NCBI RefSeq assembly: GCF_030418315.1
Contig: NZ_JAUHPV010000001.1
Coordinates: 372,001 to 436,000 of the forward strand
Direction of reading: 5' to 3'
DNA from: Demequina zhanjiangensis
GTDB lineage: Bacteria; Actinomycetota; Actinomycetes; Actinomycetales; Demequinaceae
Length of the DNA stretch: 64,000 nt
Below the pieces are notes generated by a model that was not told the DNA's origin, did not search any database, and saw nothing but the letters and a program-made list of their open reading frames with translations. The position numbers and the translations under genes are program-made. Positions 15,594-24,561 of the stretch are shown here, piece after piece. Numbering within the stretch: position 1 is the stretch's first letter; each line of letters opens with the position of its first letter.

Positions 15594-16214
15594 TCAGTGG
15601 ATCGGCACGTAGCCCGAACGGTCGTCGTCGGTCACCTCGCGCAGCACGCGTGCGGGGTTGCCCGCGGCGATGGTCCCCGCGGGCACGTCTCGCGTGACCA
15701 CGCTTCCGCCGCCGATCACCGCGCCCGTACCGATGGTCACGCCCTGAAGGATGGTCACCCCGCCGCCGATCCACACGTCGTCCTCGATCGTGATCGGCTT
15801 CGCGTAGCAGGCGCCCTCCTGCCGCTCGCGCAAGTCGAGCGCATGGTTGGAGGTGTAGAGGCCCACCTTCGGCCCCAGCAGCACGTTGTCGCCGATCGTG
15901 ATCGGCGCGCCATCCAGCATCACGCAGTCGAAGTTCGCGAAGAAGCGGGAGCCGAGATGGATGTTGCGCCCGAACTCGCACCTGAACGTCGGCTCGAAGT
16001 TCACCTCCTCGCCCATCGAGCCCACCACCTGACGGAGCAGTGACTCGCGGGCCTCGGGCGGCTGGCCGTAGGAGGCGTTGTAGAGGTCGGTGGCCCCCAC
16101 CGCCTCGATCCGCGCGGCGATCAGCTCGGGCGTGAGGTCGTCGTACATGGCGCCGGTCGCGATGTGTGCGAACTGGGCGTCGAGATCTGGCATCGCAGCG
16201 TCGTCTGTTCCCAT
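15594..16214 (-). CDS. Sugar O-acetyltransferase (maltose/galactoside acetyltransferase family)
   Basis: This 206-aa enzyme belongs to the left-handed beta-helix hexapeptide acetyltransferases of the Maa/LacA type, which move acetyl from acetyl-CoA to a sugar. The N-terminal Maa-like helix region (about 15-60) is followed by hexapeptide repeats such as 'IGDNVLLGPKVGLYTSNHAL' and 'IEDDVWIGGGVTILQGVTIGTGAVIGGGSVV'. The catalytic His is in 'TSNHAL'. ATG 16214 has GGAAGGG eight nt upstream. The sugar acceptor is unknown. It lies downstream of a tRNA gene but is separated from it by a terminator. Confidence 0.87.
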   Translation of the reverse strand: MGTDDAAMPDLDAQFAHIATGAMYDDLTPELIAARIEAVGATDLYNASYGQPPEARESLLRQVVGSMGEEVNFEPTFRCEFGRNIHLGSRFFANFDCVMLDGAPITIGDNVLLGPKVGLYTSNHALDLRERQEGACYAKPITIEDDVWIGGGVTILQGVTIGTGAVIGGGSVVTRDVPAGTIAAGNPARVLREVTDDDRSGYVPIH

Positions 16215-16364
16215 ACGCGCGACCCTTCCACAATCGCGCACGGTGTGCGTGAGGGACGGCGGGCGCGGTGCTCGACAAGGGGCGGGCGCGAACTGGGCTG
16301 GCCGCTTCCGGCGTGGAGCGGGGCCTGGGAACGGCCGGGGCCGGACAAGCCCCCGGAAACGCCA

Positions 16365-16390
16365 AGGACCCCGCCTCTCAGCAGGGTCCT
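16365..16390 (-). terminator. Terminator downstream of tRNA-Arg
   Basis: AGGACCC (16365-16371) and GGGTCCT (16384-16390) form a 7-bp stem 34 bases past the 3' end of the minus-strand tRNA. Confidence 0.55.
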
Positions 16391-16423
16391 CAGTGGCGCG
16401 AGCCATCGCGATATCTCGCGAAG

Positions 16424-16496
16424 TGCCCCCGACAGGAATCGAACCTGCGACCTTCGGTACCGGAAACCGGCGCTCTATCCGCTGAGCTACGGGGGC
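16424..16496 (-). tRNA. tRNA-Arg (anticodon CCG)
   Basis: The minus strand folds as a full cloverleaf: acceptor stem GCCCCCG/CGGGGGC, D-arm GCTC/GAGC, anticodon loop TTCCGGT with anticodon CCG, and T-arm with TTCGATT loop. The discriminator base is A and CCA is not encoded. The outermost anticodon-stem pair is a C-A mismatch. It reads Arg CGG codons. No repeated attachment site or integrase is seen next to it. Confidence 0.95.
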
Positions 16497-16526
16497 CCGC
16501 CGCGCACGCGCGGCTGATAGAGGATA

Positions 16527-17774
16527 TCAGTCCACAGGCGGCACGATCGGCGACAGACGACGCAGCTGCGTCACGTGGTCGGGGTTGAGCTCGGAGACGT
16601 TCGCGACCCCCAGCAGCTTCATGGTGCGGACGATCTCGGTGCGCAGGATCGCGATGGCGCGGTCCACGCCCTCGCGGCCTCCGGCCATGAGTCCGTACAG
16701 GTACGCGCGCCCCACGAGGGTGAAGTCCGCGCCGGCTGCGATGGCCGCCACGACGTCGGCTCCGGACATGATGCCCGTGTCCAGGACGATCTCGGTCTTG
16801 CCCTTGAGCTCCCTCGCCACCGTCGGCAGCAGGTGGAAGGGAATCGGGGCGCGGTCGAGCTGGCGTCCGCCGTGGTTGGACAGCACGATCCCGTCGACGC
16901 CGTGGTCCACCACGCGCTTCGCGTCGTCGAGGGTCTGGATGCCCTTCACGACGACCTTGCCCTTCCACTGGTCGCGGATCCATGCCAGGTCGTCGAACGT
17001 CATCGTCGGGTCGAAGAGCGAGTCGAGCAGCTCTCCGATGGTTCCGTCCCACTCGCTGAGCGACGCGAACTGGAGCGGCTCGGTGGTGAGGAAGTTCCAC
17101 CACCACTCGGGCCGTGGGATGGCGTTGAGGACGGTGCCCGGGGTGAGCTGCGGCGGGATCGAGAAGCCGTTGTAGCTGTCGCGCAGGCGCGCGCCGGCGG
17201 CAGGGACGTCGACCGTGATGAGCAGCGTGTCGAAGCCGCTCGCCTCGGCGCGCTCCACGAGCCCCATCGAGGCGTCGCGGTTCTTCTGCATGTACAGCTG
17301 GAACCAGTTGCGGCCCGACGGGTTCGCCTCGGCGACGCCTTCGGGCGAGGTGGTGCCGAGCGTCGACAGGGTGAAGGGGATGCCAGCCTCCCCGGCGGCC
17401 GAGGCGCCCGCGCGCTCGCCTTCCGCGTGCATCATTCGGGTGAAGCCCGTGGGGGCGATGCCGAAGGGCAGCGCAGAGGTTCCGCCGAAGATCTCCACGG
17501 ATGTGTCGAGCTGCGACACGTCGCGCAGGATCGCGGGGTGGAACTCGATGTCCTGGAACGCCTGCCGTGCGCGGGCGAGCGACAGCTCGAGCTCGGCCGC
17601 CCCGTCGGTGTAGTCGAAGGCGCCCTTCGGAGTGCGGCGCTTCGCGATCTCGCGCAGGTCGGAGATCTTGTGGGCGCGGCTCAGGCGGCGCTTGCGGGAG
17701 TCCGGCTCGAATCCGCGGAACTTCATCAGCGGCGCGAGCTCCGCCGGCCGGGGCACTCGGCGGTTCATCTTCAT
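16527..17774 (-). CDS. lldD: FMN-dependent L-lactate dehydrogenase (quinone/cytochrome type)
   Basis: This 415-aa enzyme is a flavin-dependent alpha-hydroxyacid dehydrogenase of the LldD type that oxidises L-lactate to pyruvate at the membrane. FMN- and substrate-binding motifs are visible: 'FDYTDGAAE' near residue 53, 'PTGFTRMMH', the active-site '[11 protein letters not shown]', and '[30 protein letters not shown]'. It starts 5 bp after the rhaB stop and ends the rhamnose operon. Its job there is clear from the neighbours: RhaE produces L-lactate, and this enzyme feeds it into pyruvate. A house-keeping lactate role is also possible. Confidence 0.9.
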   Translation of the reverse strand: MKMNRRVPRPAELAPLMKFRGFEPDSRKRRLSRAHKISDLREIAKRRTPKGAFDYTDGAAELELSLARARQAFQDIEFHPAILRDVSQLDTSVEIFGGTSALPFGIAPTGFTRMMHAEGERAGASAAGEAGIPFTLSTLGTTSPEGVAEANPSGRNWFQLYMQKNRDASMGLVERAEASGFDTLLITVDVPAAGARLRDSYNGFSIPPQLTPGTVLNAIPRPEWWWNFLTTEPLQFASLSEWDGTIGELLDSLFDPTMTFDDLAWIRDQWKGKVVVKGIQTLDDAKRVVDHGVDGIVLSNHGGRQLDRAPIPFHLLPTVARELKGKTEIVLDTGIMSGADVVAAIAAGADFTLVGRAYLYGLMAGGREGVDRAIAILRTEIVRTMKLLGVANVSELNPDHVTQLRRLSPIVPPVD

Positions 17775-17779
17775 CTCAT

Positions 17780-19201
17780 CTATCCCTTCGGGGTGTAGGT
17801 GCGCGGCGCGAATGCGCGGGCGACCAGATCTCTCATGGATTCGAGCGTGCCACCGACGGCGCCGAGCGCGCGCGCCTGGACCAGCACGTTGCCGACCGCG
17901 GTGGCCTCGACCGGACCCGCGACGACGGGAAGGCCGGAGAGGTCGGCGGTGCGCTGGCACAGCAGCTCGCCCTGGCTTCCGCCTCCGACCATGTGGATGC
18001 GACGGACCTCCTGGCCGCTCAGCGTGGACGCCGTGCGCACCGCGTCGGCGAAGGCATGGGCCAGGCTCTCGACGATCGACCGTGCGATCTCGGCGCGCGT
18101 GCCCGGGGCGCGCATGCCGTGCTCCTCGCAGTACGCGGCGATGCGCGGGGACATGTCGCCGGGAGGGGAGAAGCGCGGGTCGTTCGCGTCGAACACCGGG
18201 ATCTCGCCGGTGACGTCCGCCGCGGCCTTGAGGAGGGCCACCAGGTCGACGGGGGAGCCGTCCTCGCGGCCCCACGCCGCGACCGTCTCGTTGAGCAGCC
18301 ACAGGCCCATGACGTTGTGAAGGAACCTGGTGCGCCCGTCGACGCCGCCCTCGTTGGTGAAGTTCGCCTCGCGGGCGGCGCTGCTGAGCACGGGAGCCTC
18401 GGTCTCGACGCCCACGAGCCCCCACGTGCCGCACGAGATGTAGGCGCCGCCCGGCTCTGTCATCGGGGTGGCGACCACTGCCGACGCCGTGTCGTGCGAG
18501 CCGACCGCCACCACCGGCGTCGTCCCGGCGAGGCCCGTGCCGTCCGCCACGTGGGGCAGGATCGTGCCGATCGTCTCGCCTGGCTGCACCAGGCGCGGGA
18601 ACAGTCCTCGCGGGAGGCGCAGGCGGTCCATGAGCTCGCCGTCCCACTCCTTGGTGGAGACGTCCAGCAGGCCCGTGGTCGACGCGTTGGTCGCCTCGGC
18701 GACCGTCGCCCCGGTGAGGTACCAGGCGATCAGGTCGGGCACCAGCAGCATGCGGTCCGCGACGTCGAGCATGCCGACCTCGCGCTCCACCGCGAGCTGG
18801 TACAGCGTGTTGAACGGCAGGAACTGCAGCCCGTTCCGGGCGTACAGAAGGCTGAACGGCTCGTCGGCATGCACCAGCTCGACGCCGTGCGCGGTGCGCT
18901 CGTCGCGGTAGTGGAACGGCTCGCCGAGCACGCGGTCGCCGCGCAGCAGCGCGTAGTCCACGGCCCACGAGTCGATGCCGATCGAGGCGAGGGTCTCGGT
19001 CGCCGCCGCGGCCCGGAGGCCGTCGACGACGTGCGCATAGAGCTGCTGGACGTTCCAATGGAGCCCGTCCGGGGTGCCGAGCGGACCGTTCGGGAAACGG
19101 CCCGCCTGCTCAAGCTCCAGCGTGTCGGGTCCCACGCGGCCGACCATGACGCGACCAGAGGTCGCTCCCAGGTCGACGGCGGCGACCGAGACCGCGCTCA
19201 T
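17780..19201 (-). CDS. rhaB: L-rhamnulokinase
   Basis: This 473-aa FGGY-family kinase phosphorylates L-rhamnulose to L-rhamnulose-1-phosphate. The N-terminal '[14 protein letters not shown]' is the ATP-binding start typical of RhaB (GATSGR rather than the GTTSxR of other FGGY kinases). '[12 protein letters not shown]' and '[12 protein letters not shown]' are further RhaB signatures, and '[22 protein letters not shown]' lies in the C-terminal domain. The ATG overlaps the rhaE stop by four bases. It is the fourth gene of the rhaI operon. Confidence 0.94.
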   Translation of the reverse strand: MSAVSVAAVDLGATSGRVMVGRVGPDTLELEQAGRFPNGPLGTPDGLHWNVQQLYAHVVDGLRAAAATETLASIGIDSWAVDYALLRGDRVLGEPFHYRDERTAHGVELVHADEPFSLLYARNGLQFLPFNTLYQLAVEREVGMLDVADRMLLVPDLIAWYLTGATVAEATNASTTGLLDVSTKEWDGELMDRLRLPRGLFPRLVQPGETIGTILPHVADGTGLAGTTPVVAVGSHDTASAVVATPMTEPGGAYISCGTWGLVGVETEAPVLSSAAREANFTNEGGVDGRTRFLHNVMGLWLLNETVAAWGREDGSPVDLVALLKAAADVTGEIPVFDANDPRFSPPGDMSPRIAAYCEEHGMRAPGTRAEIARSIVESLAHAFADAVRTASTLSGQEVRRIHMVGGGSQGELLCQRTADLSGLPVVAGPVEATAVGNVLVQARALGAVGGTLESMRDLVARAFAPRTYTPKG

Positions 19202-21237
19202 CGGAGGAACGCCGCAGCCACACCTGCATCGACGGGGATGTGCAGGCCGGTGGTGTGCGTCATGTCGGGGCCGGTGATCATCGCGGCCGCGTTGGCGACG
19301 TGCTCGGGGAGCACCTCGCGCTTCAGGATGGTGCGCTGCGCGTAGAACTCGCCCAACTTCTCCTCCTCGATTCCGTAGGTCTTGGCGCGGTTGGCTCCCC
19401 AGCCGCCGGCGAAGATGCCGGAGCCTCGGACCACGCCGTCGGGGTTGATGCCGTTCACCTTGATGCCGAACTCGCCGAGCTCGACGGCGAGCAGTCGCAC
19501 CTGGTGGGCCTGGTCCGCCTTGGTGGCGGAGTAGGCGATGTTGTTCGGGCCCGCGAACACGGAGTTCTTGGACGCGATGTAGACGATGTCGCCGCCCATC
19601 TCCTGGGCGATCATGACGCGGGCGGCGGCCTGGGAGACCAGGAACGAGCCCTTGGCCATGACGTTGTGCTGGAGGTCCCAGTCCTTCTCGGTGGTCTCGA
19701 GCAGCGGCTTGGACAGCGACAGGCCGGCGTTGTTGACCACGAGGTCCACGCCGCCGAACGCGAGCACGGCCTCGTCCATCGCGGCCTGCACGGCGGCAGG
19801 GTCGGCCACGTTGGCTGCGACGCCCACGGCCACGTCGGGTCCGCCGAGCTCCGCCGCGGCCTCCTGGGCCTTCTCGAGATCCAGGTCGGCGATGACGACG
19901 CACGCGCCCTCGGCGGCCAGTCGGGTGGCGATGGCCTTGCCGATGCCCGACGCGGCGCCCGTCACGAGCGCGACGCGGGTGGCGTGGCTCTTCGGCTTGG
20001 GCATCCGCTGAAGCTTGGCCTCCTCGAGCGCCCAGTACTCGATGTTGAACTTCTCGGCATCGGAGATGGGCGTGTAGGTGGACAGCGCCTCGGCGCCTCG
20101 CATCACGTTGATGGCGTTGATGTAGAACTCGCCGGCCACGCGCGCGGTCTGCTTGTTGCGGCCGAAGGAGAACATGCCGACGCCGGGCACCAGCACGATC
20201 GCCGGGTCCGCGCCGCGGATCGCGGGGGAGTCCGCAGTCGCGTGGGCGTCGTAGTACGCCTGGTAGTCCTTGCGGTACTCCTCGTGCAGCTCCTTGAGGC
20301 GGGCGATGCTGTCCTCGATCGACGCGTCGGCCGGGAGGTCCAGCACCATCGGCTTGACCTTGGTGCGCAGGAAGTGGTCGGGGCAGGACGTGCCGAGCGA
20401 GGCGAGCCTCGGGTGCTCGGAGTGGGCGAGGAAGTCGAGCACCACGTCGGCGTCGGTGAAGTGGCCGATCTGCGGGGCGTCCATGGAGGCGAGACCGCGG
20501 ATCACGGGCGCGAGCGCGGCGGCCTTGGTGCGGCGCTCGGCCTCAGGCAGGGCGCCGTAGCCGTCGAGCGCGGGACCGAAGGGCTCCGGCTTGCCGTGCT
20601 TCTCGATGTAGGCGGCGGCGGTGTCGATGATCTCGAGCGAGCGCGCCTCGCACTCCTCGGAGGTGTCGCCCCACGCGGAGATGCCGTGGCCGCCCAGGAC
20701 GCAGCCGATCGCCTGCGGGTTGGCCTCCTTGATGGCGGAGATGTCCAGGCCGAGCTGGAAGCCGGGACGACGCCAGGGCACCCACACGACCTTGTCGCCG
20801 AAGATCTTGGCGGTGAGCTCCTCGCCGTCGACCGCTGTCGCGATGGCGATGCCCGCGTCGGGGTGGAGGTGGTCGATGTGGGGCGCGTCCACGAGACCGT
20901 GCATCGCGGTGTCGATCGATGGGGCGGCGCCGCCGCGGCCGTGCAGGCAGTAGTCGAACGCGGCGACCATCTCGTCCTCGCGCTCGACGCCCGGGTAGGT
21001 GTCGACGAGCCCGCGGAGGCGGTCGAGGCGCAGGACCGCGAGGCCGTTCGTGCCGAGCGTGCCGAGGTCACCGCCGGAGCCCTTGACCCACAGGAGCTCG
21101 ACGTCCTCGCCGGTGACCGGGTCGGGCGCGGTGCCCTTGGCGGACGTGTTGCCGCCTGCGTAGTTGGTGTTCTTGGGGTCCGAGCCGAGTCGGTTCGAGC
21201 GGGCGATGAGCTCGTCGGCGACGGTGGGGACTGTCAT
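19198..21237 (-). CDS. rhaE: Bifunctional rhamnulose-1-phosphate aldolase / lactaldehyde dehydrogenase
   Basis: This 679-aa fusion has a class II aldolase domain (about 1-400) and a short-chain dehydrogenase domain (about 418-679). The aldolase part contains 'HIDHLHPDAG' metal-binding His residues; the SDR part has 'VTGAASGIG' for NAD and the YSATK catalytic motif. The same architecture is known as RhaE/RhaEW or YuxG in Bacillus and other bacteria. It cleaves L-rhamnulose-1-phosphate to dihydroxyacetone phosphate plus L-lactaldehyde and oxidises the latter to L-lactate. ATG 21237 has AAAGG eight nt upstream. It is odd that a second, single-domain RhaD-type aldolase is encoded at 4804. Confidence 0.93.
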   Translation of the reverse strand: MTVPTVADELIARSNRLGSDPKNTNYAGGNTSAKGTAPDPVTGEDVELLWVKGSGGDLGTLGTNGLAVLRLDRLRGLVDTYPGVEREDEMVAAFDYCLHGRGGAAPSIDTAMHGLVDAPHIDHLHPDAGIAIATAVDGEELTAKIFGDKVVWVPWRRPGFQLGLDISAIKEANPQAIGCVLGGHGISAWGDTSEECEARSLEIIDTAAAYIEKHGKPEPFGPALDGYGALPEAERRTKAAALAPVIRGLASMDAPQIGHFTDADVVLDFLAHSEHPRLASLGTSCPDHFLRTKVKPMVLDLPADASIEDSIARLKELHEEYRKDYQAYYDAHATADSPAIRGADPAIVLVPGVGMFSFGRNKQTARVAGEFYINAINVMRGAEALSTYTPISDAEKFNIEYWALEEAKLQRMPKPKSHATRVALVTGAASGIGKAIATRLAAEGACVVIADLDLEKAQEAAAELGGPDVAVGVAANVADPAAVQAAMDEAVLAFGGVDLVVNNAGLSLSKPLLETTEKDWDLQHNVMAKGSFLVSQAAARVMIAQEMGGDIVYIASKNSVFAGPNNIAYSATKADQAHQVRLLAVELGEFGIKVNGINPDGVVRGSGIFAGGWGANRAKTYGIEEEKLGEFYAQRTILKREVLPEHVANAAAMITGPDMTHTTGLHIPVDAGVAAAFLR

Positions 21238-21280
21238 GGCGATGCCTTTCTGGGGAGGTGGTGGGTCGGTGGTGGAGCCG

Positions 21281-22123
21281 TCAGCGGGAGGCCGACCACT
21301 CCAGGAATCGGGTCAGGGTGAGTGCGAAGGCCGGCTCCTCCGGGCGATTCAGGTGCCCGTGGGTGGTGCCTGGCTCCACATGGTGGGTGGAGCCGACGCC
21401 CGCGGCCTCGAGCTGCGCGGCGAAGCGCTCGCCCGACGGCCGGAGGTCGTCCGCCTCGGAGTCGACGATGATCGTGGGCGGCAGTCCCGCCACGTCGCCC
21501 TCGCCTGCGAAGGCGCGGGGGTCGCGGAGGATCGCCTCATCGCCGCCGACATAGTTGAGGTTCATGCCGCGGATGACATCGGCGGAGAAGCGCATGTCGG
21601 CGGGCAGGGTGGCGAGGGCCTGGGCGACCGCCGGCGAGGGGTCCGGAACTGCGGCGTGGACGATCGGGTAGGCGAGCAGCAGCCCCGCGGGGGTCGCCTC
21701 GCCTCGGTCGCGCAGGGCGACTGCGGCGCCCGCCGAGAGGTTCGCGCCGGCGCTCGCGCCGCCCAGCAGGACGGAATCGCCCGTCGTGCCCAGATCGGCG
21801 GCGTGGGACACCATCCAGTCGAAGGCGGCCACCACGTCGTGGTGGGCGGCAGGGAAGGGATGGCCCTCGATGCCGGGCACCGCGTCGTCCCCGTACGGGG
21901 CGGCGAGACGGTAGTCGACGGACAGCACCGCACACCCGCGCTCGGCGAGCCAGCCGGCGACCGCGTCGGCCTCCGGCATGTCGATGTCGCCGTACGCGAA
22001 CGCGCCGCCGTGCACCCAGACGAGTGCGCGCTCGCGCGTCGCGGAGGTCCGGTACAGACGCGCCTTCACAGGCGCCTCCGTACCGGGGACCTCCACGTCG
22101 AGGCGGGTGAGCGTGCGGGGCAT
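21281..22123 (-). CDS. Alpha/beta-hydrolase (HSL-type esterase) in the rhamnose operon
   Basis: This 280-aa protein is an alpha/beta-hydrolase of the hormone-sensitive-lipase group. The HSL oxyanion motif 'HGGAF' is near residue 38, the nucleophile is in 'GGASAG', the acid residue is likely in 'VDSEADDLRPSG', and the His in 'GTTHGH'. No signal peptide is present. It sits between rhaI and rhaE, 5 bp after rhaI and 43 bp before rhaE, so it is expressed with rhamnose catabolism. A role in removing acyl (acetyl) groups from rhamnose or rhamnosides is plausible but unproven. Confidence 0.85.
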   Translation of the reverse strand: MPRTLTRLDVEVPGTEAPVKARLYRTSATRERALVWVHGGAFAYGDIDMPEADAVAGWLAERGCAVLSVDYRLAAPYGDDAVPGIEGHPFPAAHHDVVAAFDWMVSHAADLGTTGDSVLLGGASAGANLSAGAAVALRDRGEATPAGLLLAYPIVHAAVPDPSPAVAQALATLPADMRFSADVIRGMNLNYVGGDEAILRDPRAFAGEGDVAGLPPTIIVDSEADDLRPSGERFAAQLEAAGVGSTHHVEPGTTHGHLNRPEEPAFALTLTRFLEWSASR

Positions 22124-22128
22124 GTGAG

Positions 22129-23295
22129 TCAGGCGCCCCAGCCGGCCTGGACGCCGCCCACGCGCTCCTCGGCGATCTTCGCGAGGTAGCCGGAGGCGAG
22201 GAAGGCGGCCATCGGGTCGGCGGGAAGGCCGCGGGACTCGCGCCACTCGGCGAGGTCGCCGCGGACGTCCGTGTAGAAGGCGTCCATGAGGATGCCGTTC
22301 GCCTTGAGCACGTCGCCCTCGATCTGTGCCGCCTCGAGAGCCTCGCGGTCCACGAGCAGCGCGCGCGCCGTCATCTCCTGGACGTTCAGCACCGAGCGGA
22401 TCTGGCCCGGGATCTTGTCCTCGATGTTGTGGCACTGGTCGAGCATGAACGCGGTGTCGCCGTCCTTGCCGTAGCCTCCCCCGATGATCACCTCGTTGAT
22501 GATGCGGAACAGCTGGAACGGGTCGGCGGCGCCCACGATCAGGTCGTCGTCGGCGTAGTTGCGCGAGTTGAAGTCGAACGAGCCGAGCTTGCCCAGGCGC
22601 AGGAGCTGCATGACGATGAACTCGATGTTGGTGCTGGGGGCGTGGTGGCCGGTGTCGAGGCACACGGTCGCACGGTCGCCGAGCGCAGCGACCTGGGCGT
22701 AGCTGGTGCCCCAGTCCGGCACATCCATGTGATAGAACGCCGGCTCGAAGATCTTGTACTCGAGCACCAGGCGCTGGTTCTCGCCGATGCGCGCGTAGAT
22801 CTCCTGCAGCGACTCGTGCATGCGGTCCTGGCGGCCGCGCATGTCGTCCTGGCCGGCGTAGTTGGTGCCGTCGGCGAGCCAGATCTTCAGGTCGCGGGAC
22901 CCGGTCTCGTCCATGATGTCGATGCACTCGAGGTGGTGGTCGATCGCCTTGCGACGGATGCGGTCGTCGCGGTGGGCGAGCGAGCCGAGCTTGTAGTCGT
23001 CGTCCTGGAACGTGTTCGAGTTGATGGTGCCGAGCGCGACGCCGTGGTCCTCGGCGTGCTTGCGGAGCTCGGCGTAGTCGTCGACCTTGTCCCACGGGAT
23101 GTGCAGGGCGACGGACGGGGAGAGGGCCGTGTACTTGTTGACCTGGGCCGCGTCGGCGATCTTCTCGAACGGGTCGCGAGGGGTGCCAGGGGTGCCGAAC
23201 ACCTTGAAGCGGGTGCCGGAGTTGCCGAATGCCCAGGAGGGCAGCTCGATGGCCTGCTCCTCAAGTCGGGCGGCGATGTCGGGCGCGAAGGCCAT
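22129..23295 (-). CDS. rhaI: L-rhamnose isomerase (RhaI type)
   Basis: This 388-aa TIM-barrel isomerase converts L-rhamnose to L-rhamnulose and belongs to the Pseudomonas stutzeri/actinobacterial RhaI group, shorter and distinct from E. coli RhaA. Metal and substrate residues are visible in 'LEYKIFEPAFYHMD', 'VCLDTGHHAPSTN', 'SFDFNSRNYADDD' and 'FMLDQCHNIEDKI'. The ATG at 23295 has GAAGGAGA six nt upstream; a longer frame to 23385 would start inside the operator. It is the first gene of the operon rhaI-esterase-rhaE-rhaB-lldD. Confidence 0.93.
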   Translation of the reverse strand: MAFAPDIAARLEEQAIELPSWAFGNSGTRFKVFGTPGTPRDPFEKIADAAQVNKYTALSPSVALHIPWDKVDDYAELRKHAEDHGVALGTINSNTFQDDDYKLGSLAHRDDRIRRKAIDHHLECIDIMDETGSRDLKIWLADGTNYAGQDDMRGRQDRMHESLQEIYARIGENQRLVLEYKIFEPAFYHMDVPDWGTSYAQVAALGDRATVCLDTGHHAPSTNIEFIVMQLLRLGKLGSFDFNSRNYADDDLIVGAADPFQLFRIINEVIIGGGYGKDGDTAFMLDQCHNIEDKIPGQIRSVLNVQEMTARALLVDREALEAAQIEGDVLKANGILMDAFYTDVRGDLAEWRESRGLPADPMAAFLASGYLAKIAEERVGGVQAGWGA

Positions 23296-23358
23296 CTGTC
23301 TCTCCTTCGAGATCGTGGCGCTCGCGGACGGAACGGTCCAGTCGGCGCCGACCAGTAG

Positions 23359-23401
23359 TTGAATCGTTTCAAATGTAGCGCCCATACTCGGACGCCGTCA
23401 A
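23359..23401 (-). promoter_or_regulatory. Promoter and LacI-type operator of the rhamnose catabolic operon
   Basis: Read on the minus strand, a -35 box TTGACG (23401-23396), an 18-bp spacer and a -10 box TACATT (23377-23372) are followed directly by the operator at 23372-23359. The operator reads TTGAATCGTTTCAA on the plus strand, the exact reverse complement of the rhaD operator. A repressor bound there would block the transcription start. The likely regulator is the LacI protein encoded at 28763. Confidence 0.8.
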
Positions 23402-23409
23402 GTCGCGGG

Positions 23410-23443
23410 CCGTCGGACCCGGGCGCTCGCCCGGGCCCGACGG
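23410..23443 (-). terminator. Terminator after rhaS
   Basis: CCGTCGG-A-CCCGGGCG and CGCCCGGG-C-CCGACGG pair over 15 of 16 positions with a 2-nt loop, right after the rhaS stop. It separates the transporter operon from the rhaI promoter. Confidence 0.7.
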
Positions 23444-23454
23444 GGCGGCTTCGA

Positions 23455-24516
23455 TCAGAAGTCGAAGTCGCCGATGTTGTCCGCGTTGAAGCGGTAGGGG
23501 TCGCCGAGCAGCACGACGCCGTCGGCGCCCACCGTGTACGAGCCGAGGGTGCCCGCGTCGAAGGAGTCGCCCTCGGCGCCGGTGATCTCGCCTTCGATGA
23601 GAGCCTTCGCCGCGTACGCCGCGAGGTAGCCCAGGTCGGCCGGGTTCCACAGCGCGAACTCGGTGACGGTGCCGTCCTCGACGTACTCCCTCATCTGGTT
23701 CGGGGTGCCGAGACCGGTGATCGCCACCTGGCCCTTGTACTCCGACGTCGAGAGGTAGCGCGCGGCGGCCGAGATGCCGACGGTGGTCGGCGACACGATG
23801 CCCTTGAGGTCGGGGTACGTCTGGAGCAGCGCCGCCGTCTTGTCGAACGACGTCTGGTCGTCGTCGTCGCCGTAGACGACGTCCACGAGCTCGATGTTCG
23901 GGTGGTCGGAGGCGAGGATCTCCTCCATCGTCGCGATCCACGCGTTCTGGTTGGTCGCGTTCGCAGACGCGGACAGGACGGCGATCTGACCCTCGTCGCC
24001 GATCTGCTCCGCGATCATGTCCACCTGGACCTGAGCGATGCCGTCCGCCGTGGCCTGGTTGATGAACAGGTCGCGGCAGTCGGCGTTCGTGTCGGAGTCG
24101 TAGGTGACGACCTTGACTCCTGCATCACGCGCCTCGTTCAGCGCGTCGCAGATGGCGGCCGGGTCGTTCGCGGACACGACAAGAGCGCCCACTCCCTGCT
24201 GCGCTGCCGTGTTGATGAACGGGACCTGCGAGTCGGGCGTCGCCTCGGCGGGGCCGACCTCCTCGTAGGTTCCCCCGAACTCCTCGATCGCGGATTGGCC
24301 GCCGACCGAGTTCGAGGTGTCGAAGTAGGCGTTGCCGAGGTTCTTCGGCAGGAACGTGATGCTCAGGTTCGCATCGCCGCCGCCCGAGTCGCCGCCCCCC
24401 GCGTCGCTCGAGGAGGTGTCGCTGTCGCCGCCCGACGAGCAGGCGGTCAGCGCGAGTGCGAGGGCCGCGGCCATCGCCAGCCCGCTGCGGCGAGCATTCA
24501 TGATCGAGGACTTCAT
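23455..24516 (-). CDS. rhaS: Rhamnose ABC transporter substrate-binding lipoprotein
   Basis: This 353-aa protein is a periplasmic-binding-protein-like lipoprotein of the RbsB/CUT2 group, matching RhaS. The signal peptide ends in the lipobox LALTAC at about residue 26 and is followed by a Ser/Asp/Gly-rich linker. Mature-protein features include 'FLPKNLGNAYFDTSNSVGG', 'VVSANDPAAI' and 'LGTPNQMREYVEDG', as in rhamnose-binding RhaS. It is the last gene of the transporter operon. Its ligand is inferred to be L-rhamnose from family and context. Confidence 0.9.
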   Translation of the reverse strand: MKSSIMNARRSGLAMAAALALALTACSSGGDSDTSSSDAGGGDSGGGDANLSITFLPKNLGNAYFDTSNSVGGQSAIEEFGGTYEEVGPAEATPDSQVPFINTAAQQGVGALVVSANDPAAICDALNEARDAGVKVVTYDSDTNADCRDLFINQATADGIAQVQVDMIAEQIGDEGQIAVLSASANATNQNAWIATMEEILASDHPNIELVDVVYGDDDDQTSFDKTAALLQTYPDLKGIVSPTTVGISAAARYLSTSEYKGQVAITGLGTPNQMREYVEDGTVTEFALWNPADLGYLAAYAAKALIEGEITGAEGDSFDAGTLGSYTVGADGVVLLGDPYRFNADNIGDFDF

Positions 24517-24561
24517 TGTTCTCTCTCTTCCTCTTCCTTGGTGTTGACGTTCCGGTCGCCC

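Noticed and set aside
16424..16496. The tRNA-Arg gene as an integration site
   Set aside because: No direct repeat of the tRNA 3' end, no integrase and no change of gene style on either side.
23296..23385. A 30-residue longer start for rhaI
   Set aside because: It would start inside the LacI operator and upstream of the predicted transcription start; the ATG at 23295 has a good ribosome binding site.
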